Below are positions 9,062 to 17,439 of a stretch of 64,000 nucleotides of DNA, one piece after another; the first letter of the stretch is position 1, and every line of letters starts with the position of its first letter. Source of the stretch: Maribacter zhoushanensis (GTDB taxonomy: Bacteria > Bacteroidota > Bacteroidia > Flavobacteriales > Flavobacteriaceae); NCBI RefSeq assembly GCF_029350975.1, contig NZ_JARKMR010000005.1, forward strand, positions 62,001 to 126,000, in the 5' to 3' direction. Both the position numbers and the translations under genes were made by a program. Under the pieces are notes generated by a model, which was not told where the DNA came from, searched no databases, and saw only the letters and a program-made list of their open reading frames with translations.

Positions 9062-10719
9062 AATTTTGTTTTCAATTTTGTTACTAATGTATCGTTTGCC
9101 TTTAGTAGATTACGTTCTTTTATAACATCTACGACCGAATTAATTTTAGGTGCAATAATCTCGTCTTTGTTACCATTTGAATAGGTTACCGTTATTTTAT
9201 TAATATTTTGATTTTGTCCTAATCCAAAGTGTATCAATGCGGTTTGATCACTCGCTAATCCCTCACCCGTTACCAGCCAATCTGTATATGTTTGGTTTGG
9301 TGTAACAACGGTAACTTTTGCTCCCATAGCTTCTGCGGCATCTGCTAAATCTACTTGTACAAAATTGTTGTTATTTCCTTTATTGATAAAAGCATTTGAC
9401 GGGCCATCTAGATTGGCCCAGATAAGATCCAAATGACCATCCGCATTGAAATCGCTTACAAGTGCGGTTATACCGTAAAAAGGATTTTCAACACCACTTT
9501 CTTTTTCTGTAGGAACAAAGGTGTGGTCTTCTTTTTGAATCAATAATCGTCCTGGTAGTTTAAATATTTTGCTAAAAGGAAAATCCACATAATTCTCTGC
9601 TACCATTAAATCTTGTAAGCCATCATTATTCATGTCAGCAAAAGTACATCCCCAAGAAAACTCATAATCAGCAATTTTAGCTTCTTCTGCGGCATCTGTA
9701 AATCGAAAGTTACCTTCATTCTTGAATAAAATCCATTTATCATTAAAAAGAGATTTATCCTTAATATCTCCACTTGCCATAAAATTTGGAGCAGTTGTAC
9801 CAACATTTGAGAACATAAAATCAACCAATCCGTCATTATTATAATCACCAACAGCTAGCCCCATAGGGTAGGCAAACTTGCCAGTTAACGGGTTAGATTT
9901 CATTGTAAAAGTTAAATCGCCATTGTTTTTGTAGGTTCTAGCTTCGCCAGTATCATGCACTACAACTAGATCTAGCCATGAATCATTGTCAATATCTACA
10001 AGAACTCCTTGAAAAGTGTTGTGTATATAGTCTAAACCGGCAGCTTTTGTAATACTCTTAAAAGAATTATCACCGTTGTTCAATAATAACTCGCTTGTAG
10101 ATCCATAGTCATAGCGTTCAAATATATTTTGACCCTCCATCAATTCTTTATGGAGGTATGTGGCTAAGAAAATATCTAAATCGCCGTCCTTATCAATATC
10201 ACCAAGAGTGATTCCTGCAGGGGACGACTTTTTATTTACCGGAGTATTAACGACTGTTTCTGTAAATGTTTTTCCATCATTATAGTAAATTCGAAGACCA
10301 TCTTCTCTACCAATAATTAAATCTGTAAAGCCATTATTGTCCATATCTCCGGATACAACACCTAATGAGGTAGTAGTGTTTCCTTTTTTAGGTAAGCCAA
10401 CTTCATCTGAAATCAGTACAAATTCATTATTACGATATGCATAAATGGCATCTTCTTGGTCCATTCCACCACCAAAAAATACTTCATCAATGTTGTCATT
10501 ATTAATGTCAATAAGGGCAGACGGAGCTAAAGGAAGTGATTTGTCACCAGTGTATTTATGAATACAATCTAAGGGTACACTTGAAAATTCAGGTATTTTA
10601 TCTGATTCAATACTAACATCGTATTTATCAGAAACTGCATCACGCCAAAATCTAAAAAATACTAAGAGTATCATTGTTAATAGGATTATACCTATTATTT
10701 TAAGTATTTTTTTAATCAT
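9058..10719 (-). CDS. FG-GAP/VCBS repeat protein with C-terminal ASPIC/UnbV domain (CRTAC1-like)
   Basis: A 553-residue protein with an N-terminal hydrophobic anchor (about residues 5-22), then a series of FG-GAP repeats bearing calcium-loop motifs such as DIDKDGDLDIFL, DIDNDSWLDLVV, DYNNDGLVDFMF and DMNNDGLQDLMV, forming a beta-propeller. The C-terminal part (about 460-535) matches the ASPIC/UnbV domain (GAKVTVVTPNQ...IHFGLGQNQNINKITV). These proteins are extracytoplasmic, often outer-membrane or surface associated, with a putative ligand- or matrix-binding role. It overlaps its upstream neighbour by 8 bp and its downstream neighbour by 4 bp, so all five genes from 11850 to 8413 should be one transcript. 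Confidence 0.85.
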   Translation of the reverse strand: MIKKILKIIGIILLTMILLVFFRFWRDAVSDKYDVSIESDKIPEFSSVPLDCIHKYTGDKSLPLAPSALIDINNDNIDEVFFGGGMDQEDAIYAYRNNEFVLISDEVGLPKKGNTTTSLGVVSGDMDNNGFTDLIIGREDGLRIYYNDGKTFTETVVNTPVNKKSSPAGITLGDIDKDGDLDIFLATYLHKELMEGQNIFERYDYGSTSELLLNNGDNSFKSITKAAGLDYIHNTFQGVLVDIDNDSWLDLVVVHDTGEARTYKNNGDLTFTMKSNPLTGKFAYPMGLAVGDYNNDGLVDFMFSNVGTTAPNFMASGDIKDKSLFNDKWILFKNEGNFRFTDAAEEAKIADYEFSWGCTFADMNNDGLQDLMVAENYVDFPFSKIFKLPGRLLIQKEDHTFVPTEKESGVENPFYGITALVSDFNADGHLDLIWANLDGPSNAFINKGNNNNFVQVDLADAAEAMGAKVTVVTPNQTYTDWLVTGEGLASDQTALIHFGLGQNQNINKITVTYSNGNKDEIIAPKINSVVDVIKERNLLKANDTLVTKLKTKL

Positions 10720-11386
10720 TATGTAAAGGTTTTAGAAGATTATTTAATTGGTATAGCGATAAGCTAAAAAGTATAAAATGAGTAATATTCATAAGAATTG
10801 GTAAAGTATGCTGACCAATAGCAGGAATAGCTAAACCAACTAGGGCTACGACAATTAATATTACAATTGGACTAAAAATTGCCATCCATTTTTTATAGTA
10901 AGTACCGCCTTTAAGTATAGCAACAATAAAAACAATGGATAGTAACGCAACTATGACTCTTAGCGCTTGCACTAATACTTCCATATGATTTGTATAATGG
11001 GCTAGTAAATCTTTATATACTTCTGGGGACATTACATTTTTAAGATGTACAATGTTGCCTATTGAAGAGCGAGAGCCAATCCATATTCCCCCAACGGCAA
11101 AAGCGATAAAACCAATTGCGAGTACCATTCTGGCTAATGTTTCATTGCCCGATCTCAACATTAGATATATATGAATATAGCCAGCAAAGTAAAAGGGTAG
11201 ACCAATGACTGCTAAAAAATGACCTAAAGACATATGATCTAAGTCTACAAAAGCAAAGAATTCATAATTTTCTGAATGACCCAAAATATTAGTAGAGTAG
11301 TGGAGTAAATATTCTCCCATCCCTACCAGAATAGATCCTATTAATCCTAAATAGCCTAAAAATTGAATAGTTGTTTTTGTACTCAT
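10712..11386 (-). CDS. Multi-pass membrane protein, DUF6796-like
   Basis: A 224-residue protein with about six or seven hydrophobic helices and short loops; the loop after TM1 (HSENYEFFAFVDLDHMS) contains conserved-looking acidic and histidine residues. It resembles the DUF6796 group as I remember it; no function is known. It overlaps the DUF2062 gene by 4 bp upstream and the FG-GAP gene by 8 bp downstream. Confidence 0.65.
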   Translation of the reverse strand: MSTKTTIQFLGYLGLIGSILVGMGEYLLHYSTNILGHSENYEFFAFVDLDHMSLGHFLAVIGLPFYFAGYIHIYLMLRSGNETLARMVLAIGFIAFAVGGIWIGSRSSIGNIVHLKNVMSPEVYKDLLAHYTNHMEVLVQALRVIVALLSIVFIVAILKGGTYYKKWMAIFSPIVILIVVALVGLAIPAIGQHTLPILMNITHFILFSLSLYQLNNLLKPLHND

Positions 11387-11850
11387 GTGGTTGATTTAGA
11401 ATCTTTGACGAATAATTTTAACAATTCTTTCAATAAAAAATAAAAAAATATAGAAGTGGGTATTATAGTTAAGGCCCAACCCACAAAACCACAGACTAAT
11501 TCATATGAAAGAGAATTTAGTGTTTTCCAAAAACTAAGATCATAACTTGCTTTTATCGCTTTAAAAGTTAACAAAGTATGTTCCGTTCCAAAAAGTGTTT
11601 CGCCAATATTGATAAAAGGAATAAAAAGAAAAGCCTTCATAGGCTCAACCACATAACTTAATACAATCATTATAGGGAGGTTTAATTTGTATTTAACAGC
11701 AAGTGCGGTGAGAACTATTGTTGAAATGCCAAAAATTGGAAACAGAGAAACTACAATTGCAACAGTAATACTTAATGACAATTGCCTAGGAGTAAGTCCT
11801 TGTTGAAAAAGTGATTTGAATCTGCTCCAAGTTGTTTTAATAAAATTCAT
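11383..11850 (-). CDS. DUF2062 domain membrane protein
   Basis: A 155-residue protein whose opening (WSRFKSLFQQGLTPRQLSLS) and following helices (SLFPIFGISTIVLTALAV, then a NLPIM...VEP segment) match DUF2062 proteins, small inner-membrane proteins of unknown biochemical role often found next to glycosyltransferases or lipid-related genes. It is the first gene of the five-gene leftward operon. The 169-bp gap upstream shows no clear operator. Confidence 0.75.
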   Translation of the reverse strand: MNFIKTTWSRFKSLFQQGLTPRQLSLSITVAIVVSLFPIFGISTIVLTALAVKYKLNLPIMIVLSYVVEPMKAFLFIPFINIGETLFGTEHTLLTFKAIKASYDLSFWKTLNSLSYELVCGFVGWALTIIPTSIFFYFLLKELLKLFVKDSKSTT

Positions 11851-12019
11851 TCAATAATTATATTCAGATAAGTTTTAAGTCGTAAACTAGACTCAAAACT
11901 TTTGAAACAATTTTGAAAGTAATATTAATTTAATGGATTCTGAATAATGATTTTCTAGAAGTTACTACAGGCGACAATAGTAGCTTTTGTGATTATTTTT
12001 AGAACTTAGTAGAACGATG

Positions 12020-13291
12020 TTATCTAGCGATTACAGCGTATAAAATACCAATGACAATAATGCCAACGAAAGTATAGCCTACTAATTTGCCCGTAATTTT
12101 AGAACCTTTGAATACCGAAATGCCCAATTTAACAAGCATATTACTCATTACTGCGGTAACTATAACAGATGATGCCAGTTTAATTTTTTCTGCATCAGAA
12201 GCAAATTTTGCCAAGCTTATGGTGATAGCATCCGTATCTGCTAATCCGGCAATTAACGCAGAGTAGTATAGACCACTCTCACCGAAAAATTTATTACTGT
12301 AAAAAACGGCAAAAAGTATGACCACATAAATTACACCAAACCAAATGGCATTAAGTAAATTCATAGGGTTGCCTAGCTTAATATTTGTGTCGGGCTTATT
12401 GGTATCTTCTCTAATTAATAGAAGGGAAACTGTAAGGCATAGAATTGAAAATATGGCAAAAGGTATGGCTACATATTTAAAAAGTGCGGTATTGAAAATA
12501 TAGACCAACAAGGCTAGCCTTGGAAACATTATTGCCGATGCTATTATTATACCTGCAGCATATTTTCTAGAAAGTTCAGGAGATTCTACACTACGCGAAG
12601 CATAGCTCCAAGTTACCGCAGTACTTGAAATTAGACCACCCAGAATTGCGGTTAATAAGATACCTTTTTTAGAGCCAACAAATTTGACCAGAAAATAGCC
12701 TATGAAATTTAAAAAAGATACAATAACGATGATGGATCCAATCTCAAACGGATTAATCAATTCATTAGGACCGTAATTATTATTCGGTAAAAAAGGTAGA
12801 ATCAATAAAGCTATAATTGAAAATTTTATCAATCCGAAAAGCTCGTCAGATGTAATATTTCTTATAACAGTATGAAAACGAGTCTTTAGAGATAGTAAGG
12901 TGACTATAATCACTGCCGTAGCGACTGCATTTCTATAATAATCTGCAGAAACCATTAGCCCTAAAACCAAAGTTGCAATCAATGCGATGTTGGTAGTGAA
13001 ACTACGCTCATATTCTACAATTTCTTTATATAAATGATTGAAGCCTAAAAAGAAAATGAAAGTACCTAGACCAATAATGGGCAACCAGGTAGAGTAGATT
13101 TCAGTAAGGCTGCCAAGGGTGAAACCTAAAATGGCTACAATGGGGAAAGCACGTATACCGGCAAACCCTTTATCTTCCTTTAAGTTATTATATTCTCTCT
13201 CTAGTCCTAGAATTAGACCAATACCCAAACTAATGAGTACCCCTAAGATATAAGGATTCAAATACTTGGTGATATTTTCAACTTCATCCAT
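12020..13291 (-). CDS. MgtC/SapB family membrane protein with DUF4010 domain
   Basis: A 423-residue polytopic protein. The first 140 residues contain the MgtC/SapB signature region (LGLILGLEREYNN, then GIRAFPIVAILGF) and the remainder is a long DUF4010-type region with GLADTDAITISLAKF near residue 347. MgtC-family proteins are linked to low-magnesium and phosphate/ATP homeostasis; the DUF4010 version is uncharacterised and could be a transporter. It starts 11 bp after the UbiB-like kinase gene and ends the leftward operon that starts at 16553. Confidence 0.85.
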   Translation of the reverse strand: MDEVENITKYLNPYILGVLISLGIGLILGLEREYNNLKEDKGFAGIRAFPIVAILGFTLGSLTEIYSTWLPIIGLGTFIFFLGFNHLYKEIVEYERSFTTNIALIATLVLGLMVSADYYRNAVATAVIIVTLLSLKTRFHTVIRNITSDELFGLIKFSIIALLILPFLPNNNYGPNELINPFEIGSIIVIVSFLNFIGYFLVKFVGSKKGILLTAILGGLISSTAVTWSYASRSVESPELSRKYAAGIIIASAIMFPRLALLVYIFNTALFKYVAIPFAIFSILCLTVSLLLIREDTNKPDTNIKLGNPMNLLNAIWFGVIYVVILFAVFYSNKFFGESGLYYSALIAGLADTDAITISLAKFASDAEKIKLASSVIVTAVMSNMLVKLGISVFKGSKITGKLVGYTFVGIIVIGILYAVIAR

Positions 13292-13302
13292 ATATTAAAT
13301 AC

Positions 13303-14985
13303 TTAAAATTGATCATTTCTAAAGATGGAAATTATGATATAAAACCCAAGAATTGCAGACAATACAAACCCTATTGCACCTAAAAGAGGAACGCCGTTAA
13401 TTAATGGCGGCATTTTAGCCATGACCAATAAAGATGATCCAATGGAAAGTGCTGCGATGATAACGGCAAAGACTAAGCGATTTACAGCCTTGCTAGTTGC
13501 AGTTTGAAACTCTTTAAGACCTTTATGTTCATGCACGATTTCTAACTTACCTTCCTTAATTTTTTTTAAGATAGTATTGATATCATCTGGCAAGGTGTCA
13601 ACTAACGCGTTGATATCTTTTATGCGGTTAAGGTTCTTTTTAAACAGGTATTTTAAGCTAAACCTTCTTTGTAAGATTTTTGCGGTATAAGGCTCTAGAT
13701 TTTCAGTGATATTAAATTCAGGATCTAGTTTTAACCCAACCCCTTCAATAAGAACAATACCTCTTATCATCATATATAGATAATGGGGAATTATAATTTG
13801 ATTCTCGTATAGGACAACTTTAAACTGAGACAAGGTATCGCCCAGTTTAATGTTCTGTATGGCAGTATTACTTACACCTTCAAGTAATTGATAGAGGTCT
13901 TGTTCTAGTTTTTTATAATCGGGTATATTAGTTCTTATAGCAATGTTTTCTAAGAGTGTAATTATCTTTTTAACGTCTTTGCTGAGAAAATACAGTAATA
14001 AGTCGTTTATATATTCTTTTTCATTGGGTAGAATGGTACCCATCATTCCAAAATCTAAAAAACATATTTTTTCTGTTTCCGGAATTATAAAAATGTTACC
14101 CGGGTGTGGGTCTGCGTGAAAAAATCCGTAATCTAAAATCTGTTCTATATATAGGTCAACACCAATTTTTGCAATTGCTTTTGGGTTTATGTTTGCTTTT
14201 GTAAGTGCTTCAATATTAGAAACTTTTATACCGTCTATAAGTTCCATACAAATAATCTTATCTGTAGAGAGTTCCTTATAAATTTCAGGTACGTGAATAT
14301 TTTGATTGTCAGCAAAATTTAGGGCAAAACGTTCGGTATTGCCTATTTCTCTCGCAAACTGTAGTTCTTCATTAATGCTACGTTCAAAAGATTCAATAAT
14401 ACGAATTGGCTGAAAAGCTTGCGCCTGCGTACTATATTTCTCAAGACTATCGGCAACCTGCTTCATGACCATTAGATCTGCTTCAATGACTTCTGTAATA
14501 TGTGGTCTCTGTATTTTTAAAATGACATCTTCACCATTTACCAGTTGAGCTTGGTGTACCTGCGCCAAAGATGCTGCCGCTAAAGGTTCTAATTTAATGG
14601 TGGCAAAATACCCGAATTTTTCAATACCTAATTCTTGCTCAACAGTATGTAATACATCAAAGTCTTTAAGTTTGGGAACATGATCCTGCAGTTTCTCTAG
14701 TTCTTCTATAAGCTCTAGCGGTAGCATGTCTTCTCGGGTACTGAATATTTGTCCCAGTTTTATGTAGGTAGGTCCTAATTCTTCAAGAACCATTCTAATA
14801 CGTTCGTATTTAGAAAAAGATAAATTTTTCTGAGTATCTGGGTGGTTGTCCAGATACTTTTTAGGAATTAATTTAAGAATTGGACTATGTGATAACACAT
14901 CTTCAAAGCCATATTTAACAAGTACATTGAATAAAGTGGTGTACCTCTTTATTTCTTTCTGAGTTGAAATTCTTAATATGGCCAT
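13303..14985 (-). CDS. AarF/ABC1/UbiB family atypical kinase
   Basis: A 560-residue protein with the UbiB fold: the N-terminal KxGQ motif region (GPTYIKLGQIFSTRED), the invariant lysine in VILKIQRPHI, the MELIDGIKV hinge, the catalytic FHADPHPGNIF and the metal-binding CFLDFGMMG. Two hydrophobic helices at the C-terminus (about 505-555) anchor it in the membrane. UbiB proteins are ATPases/kinases needed for isoprenoid-quinone synthesis or lipid handling. In this organism the quinone would be menaquinone, so the role is likely membrane lipid or quinone maintenance under stress. It lies 29 bp after a small unknown gene in the UspA-containing operon. Confidence 0.9.
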   Translation of the reverse strand: MAILRISTQKEIKRYTTLFNVLVKYGFEDVLSHSPILKLIPKKYLDNHPDTQKNLSFSKYERIRMVLEELGPTYIKLGQIFSTREDMLPLELIEELEKLQDHVPKLKDFDVLHTVEQELGIEKFGYFATIKLEPLAAASLAQVHQAQLVNGEDVILKIQRPHITEVIEADLMVMKQVADSLEKYSTQAQAFQPIRIIESFERSINEELQFAREIGNTERFALNFADNQNIHVPEIYKELSTDKIICMELIDGIKVSNIEALTKANINPKAIAKIGVDLYIEQILDYGFFHADPHPGNIFIIPETEKICFLDFGMMGTILPNEKEYINDLLLYFLSKDVKKIITLLENIAIRTNIPDYKKLEQDLYQLLEGVSNTAIQNIKLGDTLSQFKVVLYENQIIIPHYLYMMIRGIVLIEGVGLKLDPEFNITENLEPYTAKILQRRFSLKYLFKKNLNRIKDINALVDTLPDDINTILKKIKEGKLEIVHEHKGLKEFQTATSKAVNRLVFAVIIAALSIGSSLLVMAKMPPLINGVPLLGAIGFVLSAILGFYIIISIFRNDQF

Positions 14986-15014
14986 TAGGTTTATAGTTCT
15001 GTGTGTTGAAAATT

Positions 15015-15230
15015 TTAGTTTTCAGCTTTATGTTCTTCCAAATAATGATGTAACATTTGTTTTAAGCTTTCTAGGTATTCTTGCATGACTACCTTGTCCA
15101 TATGCGGGTGTTGACTAACAGGCAGGGTCATTGGATTTTCGTCTAAGGAACGGTATAGTTCTGGGTAGTTAGTTTCTATATTGCTAGTAAGCTGGGTAAT
15201 TTCATTTAATACTTTATGTAACTGTTTCAT
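15015..15230 (-). CDS. Small uncharacterised helical protein
   Basis: A 71-residue protein, predicted helical with a central proline-containing turn (ENPMTLPVSQHPHMD). It has no membrane segment or cysteine motif. It lies 9 bp downstream of the UspA gene and 29 bp upstream of the UbiB-like gene, so it is co-transcribed. I do not recognise a family; the conserved spacing inside the operon is the main support that it is real. Confidence 0.6.
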   Translation of the reverse strand: MKQLHKVLNEITQLTSNIETNYPELYRSLDENPMTLPVSQHPHMDKVVMQEYLESLKQMLHHYLEEHKAEN

Positions 15231-15239
15231 ATTTTTATT

Positions 15240-16052
15240 TTAATTATTTACTTGTGGTAGAACCAATAATGGAATTTTTATTTTAGCACTTAAATTTTTA
15301 ATGATATTCTCTCTTAAAAGTTGTTTAAAAAAACCATGTTTTGTTTTTAAAATTACCATGGTATCAATATTCTGGTTTTCCTTTTCGATTTGATAAAGTG
15401 TGTACGCCACATTGTCTTGTAGTTCAATCTCAAAAAAATGATGTTTAGTTTTTTTTAATTCACTTTTTAATAATTCTTTGTTCGAGATTTGTTCATTGCT
15501 TAAAGTTTCTTCAGTTTTAACATGCGCAATGTTTAATGTAGTTTCTTTTAAGTTAACCATTTTTAAAACAGGAGATAACTCGGCATTAGTAAACGTATGC
15601 TTATAATCGGTTGCTAATACAATTTCCTTTGCACTAGAGTTCTTATATTCTGGAGGAACAACTATTAAAGCAGAATTTTCTAGATGCTCAATAAGATCTA
15701 AAGCATTGCTACCAATAAAAATTTGACTGAGAGCAGAAGATCCTTTAGTACCAATTATAACAAAATCGGCATTTATGATATTTTGGGTATGGTTAGTCAA
15801 ATTTATAACCGATTCGGTTTTTAAAATTCCTTCAAAATAGAAGTCTTGATCTTCATTTTGCAGCTCTAAACTTTTAATTAAAATATCTAAAGATTTTTGA
15901 GTGGCAGATTTAGACATTTCTGAAGAAGGCGCGTTATGGTAGCCATGAAGAATGTAAAATGTGCATGTTTCATTCTTAAATAAATCAAGAGCGTAATCAA
16001 TTGCTTTTTGAGCGTTTAAAGAAAAATCTGTTGGAATAATAACTTTTTTCAT
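15240..16052 (-). CDS. Universal stress protein, tandem UspA domains
   Basis: A tandem-Usp protein of about 270 residues. The first domain opens with MKKVIIPTDFSLNAQKAIDY and carries the nucleotide-binding loop GTKGSSALSQIFIGSN, fitting G-x2-G-x9-G-S. The second domain lacks this loop, as do the other six paralogues in this window. I chose the ATG at 16052 because the family begins MKK-(I/V)-(L/I)-I-P-T-D-F-S; an upstream ATG at 16082 would add ten unrelated residues. It sits in the operon with a four-helix protein and the UbiB-like kinase, which carries a Crp/Fnr-like palindrome in front. Confidence 0.88.
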   Translation of the reverse strand: MKKVIIPTDFSLNAQKAIDYALDLFKNETCTFYILHGYHNAPSSEMSKSATQKSLDILIKSLELQNEDQDFYFEGILKTESVINLTNHTQNIINADFVIIGTKGSSALSQIFIGSNALDLIEHLENSALIVVPPEYKNSSAKEIVLATDYKHTFTNAELSPVLKMVNLKETTLNIAHVKTEETLSNEQISNKELLKSELKKTKHHFFEIELQDNVAYTLYQIEKENQNIDTMVILKTKHGFFKQLLRENIIKNLSAKIKIPLLVLPQVNN

Positions 16053-16094
16053 AGTAGAAAAGCTTTGAGTTTTAATAAGCAAATAGTTTGGAAT

Positions 16095-16553
16095 TTATAC
16101 TCTTGTAATACCTAATCGTTTTATCATTTCTTCACCATCAATTACATGTTCGGTGATAGCGAAAACTTCTTTTCTGTTCGTTCTAAATTGTTTTACAAAA
16201 ACTGCGATTTCATCTTCAAGTTGCTCATGTTCTGTTCTAAAAGTATGAGAATCATACGCAAATGGGTTATCTATTAATTCTGCCAAATGATGCAAGTGGG
16301 TATCAATTCGTTTTACCAATGAATCGCACTTCTTATCCGTATCAATAAGGCTTACTTCTATTTCACGCACCATATCAATATTATCTTTCTTAGAAATCCA
16401 CATAAAGTATTTATCTATTAAGTGATGTAGGAACTTTAAATCTTCATTGTAAAAAGCCATATCAGATTTCCAATGTTCCGTCAATACATAAAGAGATTTC
16501 CAGTCTGCTTCATGAATGTAGTTGTCTTTAGGTCTGTTTCTAAAAGTGCTCAT
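16095..16553 (-). CDS. Uncharacterised helical (four-helix-bundle-like) cytoplasmic protein
   Basis: A 152-residue, charge-rich, predicted all-helical protein with many histidines and acidic residues (HLHHLAELID, HTFRTEHEQLEDE), recalling ferritin-like or hemerythrin-like bundles. I cannot match a defined metal-binding motif, so no function is assigned. It is the first gene of the leftward operon that continues with UspA, a small protein, UbiB-like kinase and MgtC-like protein. A TGA-N6-TCA palindrome is centred 60 bp before its start. Confidence 0.65.
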   Translation of the reverse strand: MSTFRNRPKDNYIHEADWKSLYVLTEHWKSDMAFYNEDLKFLHHLIDKYFMWISKKDNIDMVREIEVSLIDTDKKCDSLVKRIDTHLHHLAELIDNPFAYDSHTFRTEHEQLEDEIAVFVKQFRTNRKEVFAITEHVIDGEEMIKRLGITRV

Positions 16554-16606
16554 TTCTTAACATTTTAATTATAGCATAAAGTTATAATCCATAGCCTTAA
16601 AAAATA

Positions 16607-16620
16607 ATGACCAAAATCAT
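16607..16620. promoter_or_regulatory. Crp/Fnr-like palindrome before the UspA/UbiB/MgtC operon
   Basis: ATGACCAAAATCAT, a perfect ATGA-N6-TCAT dyad. Its centre is 60 bp before the start codon at 16553 on the minus strand, the same spacing seen at the other sites of this set. Member of the nine-site family. Confidence 0.55.
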
Positions 16621-16776
16621 ATGAAGTATAGACTAACAAAGTGTAGAATTTGTAGTAATAATGTAAAAAGATGTCAATTTGATTAAAAACCAAGATATAA
16701 ACCGAACAACCTCATTTTTAAGTCATAAGACAATTATTTGCATGAAATAAAAGAAAAATGACTAATTTAAATTTTA

Positions 16777-16794
16777 GGTTGAATTTGATCAACC
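16777..16794. promoter_or_regulatory. Extended FNR-box-like dyad GGTTGA-N6-TCAACC
   Basis: An 18-bp dyad with 6-bp perfect arms. Its core TTGA-N6-TCAA matches the classic Crp/Fnr-family half-site layout. It lies 35-52 bp before the start of the lysine-rich protein gene, close enough to overlap the promoter, so it could act as a repressor or activator site. It differs from the nearby TGAYATTNRTCA set and may bind a different regulator. Confidence 0.45.
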
Positions 16795-16828
16795 CAAATA
16801 GGTTAATACACCTTTTATAAAAATAAAG

Positions 16829-17257
16829 ATGGTTGAAGAAAATAATGATAATGTGTTAGCGGATGAACAATCATTATCACAAGAAAGCACTGTAGTTCAG
16901 GAACAAGGTGTAACAATAGTTGATGCAATCCAGAATTTAGAAGCAGATTTAGATGCTGAAATACTGCCTGAAAAAACAAAAAAGAAGAATGCTAAGAAAA
17001 AGAGCACTTCTAAAAAGAAGAAACGAAAAAATATAAAGTATAAGTCAAGTACATATAAATTAACTAAAAAGATGAAAGCAGAGATTAAACAGGTAACTAA
17101 ATCAGCAAAGAAAGTAGAAAGTCTTAAAAACAAACTGAAAAAAGCGAAAAAGAAAAATGCTAAGAAAAGCGAAATAAAAAAAGTGAAAAGTAAGTTGAGC
17201 GCGTCGGTCAAAAGACTGAAGAGCAAGAAAGCAAAACTTAGAAAAGCTTTAAAATAA
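16829..17257 (+). CDS. Lysine-rich histone H1-like basic protein
   Basis: A 142-residue protein with an acidic N-terminal third (many Glu/Asp, residues 1-50) followed by a strongly basic, low-complexity tail of lysine, alanine and serine, such as KKKNAKKKSTSKKKKRK, predicted to form a coiled coil (KKVESLKNKLKKAKKKNAKK). This composition resembles bacterial histone-H1-like proteins (Hc1/AlgP-like) that bind DNA non-specifically or act in nucleoid compaction. It has its own terminator and a dyad operator in front. Nucleic-acid binding is inference from charge. The opposite-strand open frame here is a by-product of the lysine-rich codons. Confidence 0.7.
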   Translation: MVEENNDNVLADEQSLSQESTVVQEQGVTIVDAIQNLEADLDAEILPEKTKKKNAKKKSTSKKKKRKNIKYKSSTYKLTKKMKAEIKQVTKSAKKVESLKNKLKKAKKKNAKKSEIKKVKSKLSASVKRLKSKKAKLRKALK

Positions 17258-17263
17258 TATATG

Positions 17264-17294
17264 AAAAACCGAGATGAAAATCTCGGTTTTTTTT
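17264..17294 (+). terminator. Rho-independent terminator after the lysine-rich protein gene
   Basis: Perfect 12-bp stem (17264-17275 with 17280-17291), a GAAA tetraloop and a run of eight T at 17287-17294. It starts 7 bp after the stop codon. Confidence 0.92.
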
Positions 17295-17374
17295 GTTCAA
17301 TATTTGATTGACTATATCTCAAAAGACTGCATAAGTAATAGATAATTGAGATTTATAGGTTGATTTTATAAAGC

Positions 17375-17388
17375 ATGATATTACTCAT
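17375..17388. promoter_or_regulatory. Crp/Fnr-like palindrome before the ABC export cassette
   Basis: ATGATATTACTCAT, an ATGA-N6-TCAT dyad centred 58 bp before the start codon at 17440. Member of the nine-site family. Confidence 0.6.
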
Positions 17389-17439
17389 ATCATACCTAAA
17401 AGATTTCCTGTTATTTTGAATTATAATAATCTATAATTC

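Noticed and set aside
16897..17322. 141-codon frame opposite the lysine-rich gene
   Set aside because: It is the antisense shadow of AAA/AAG codons (Phe/Leu-rich) and extends through the terminator; no support as a gene.
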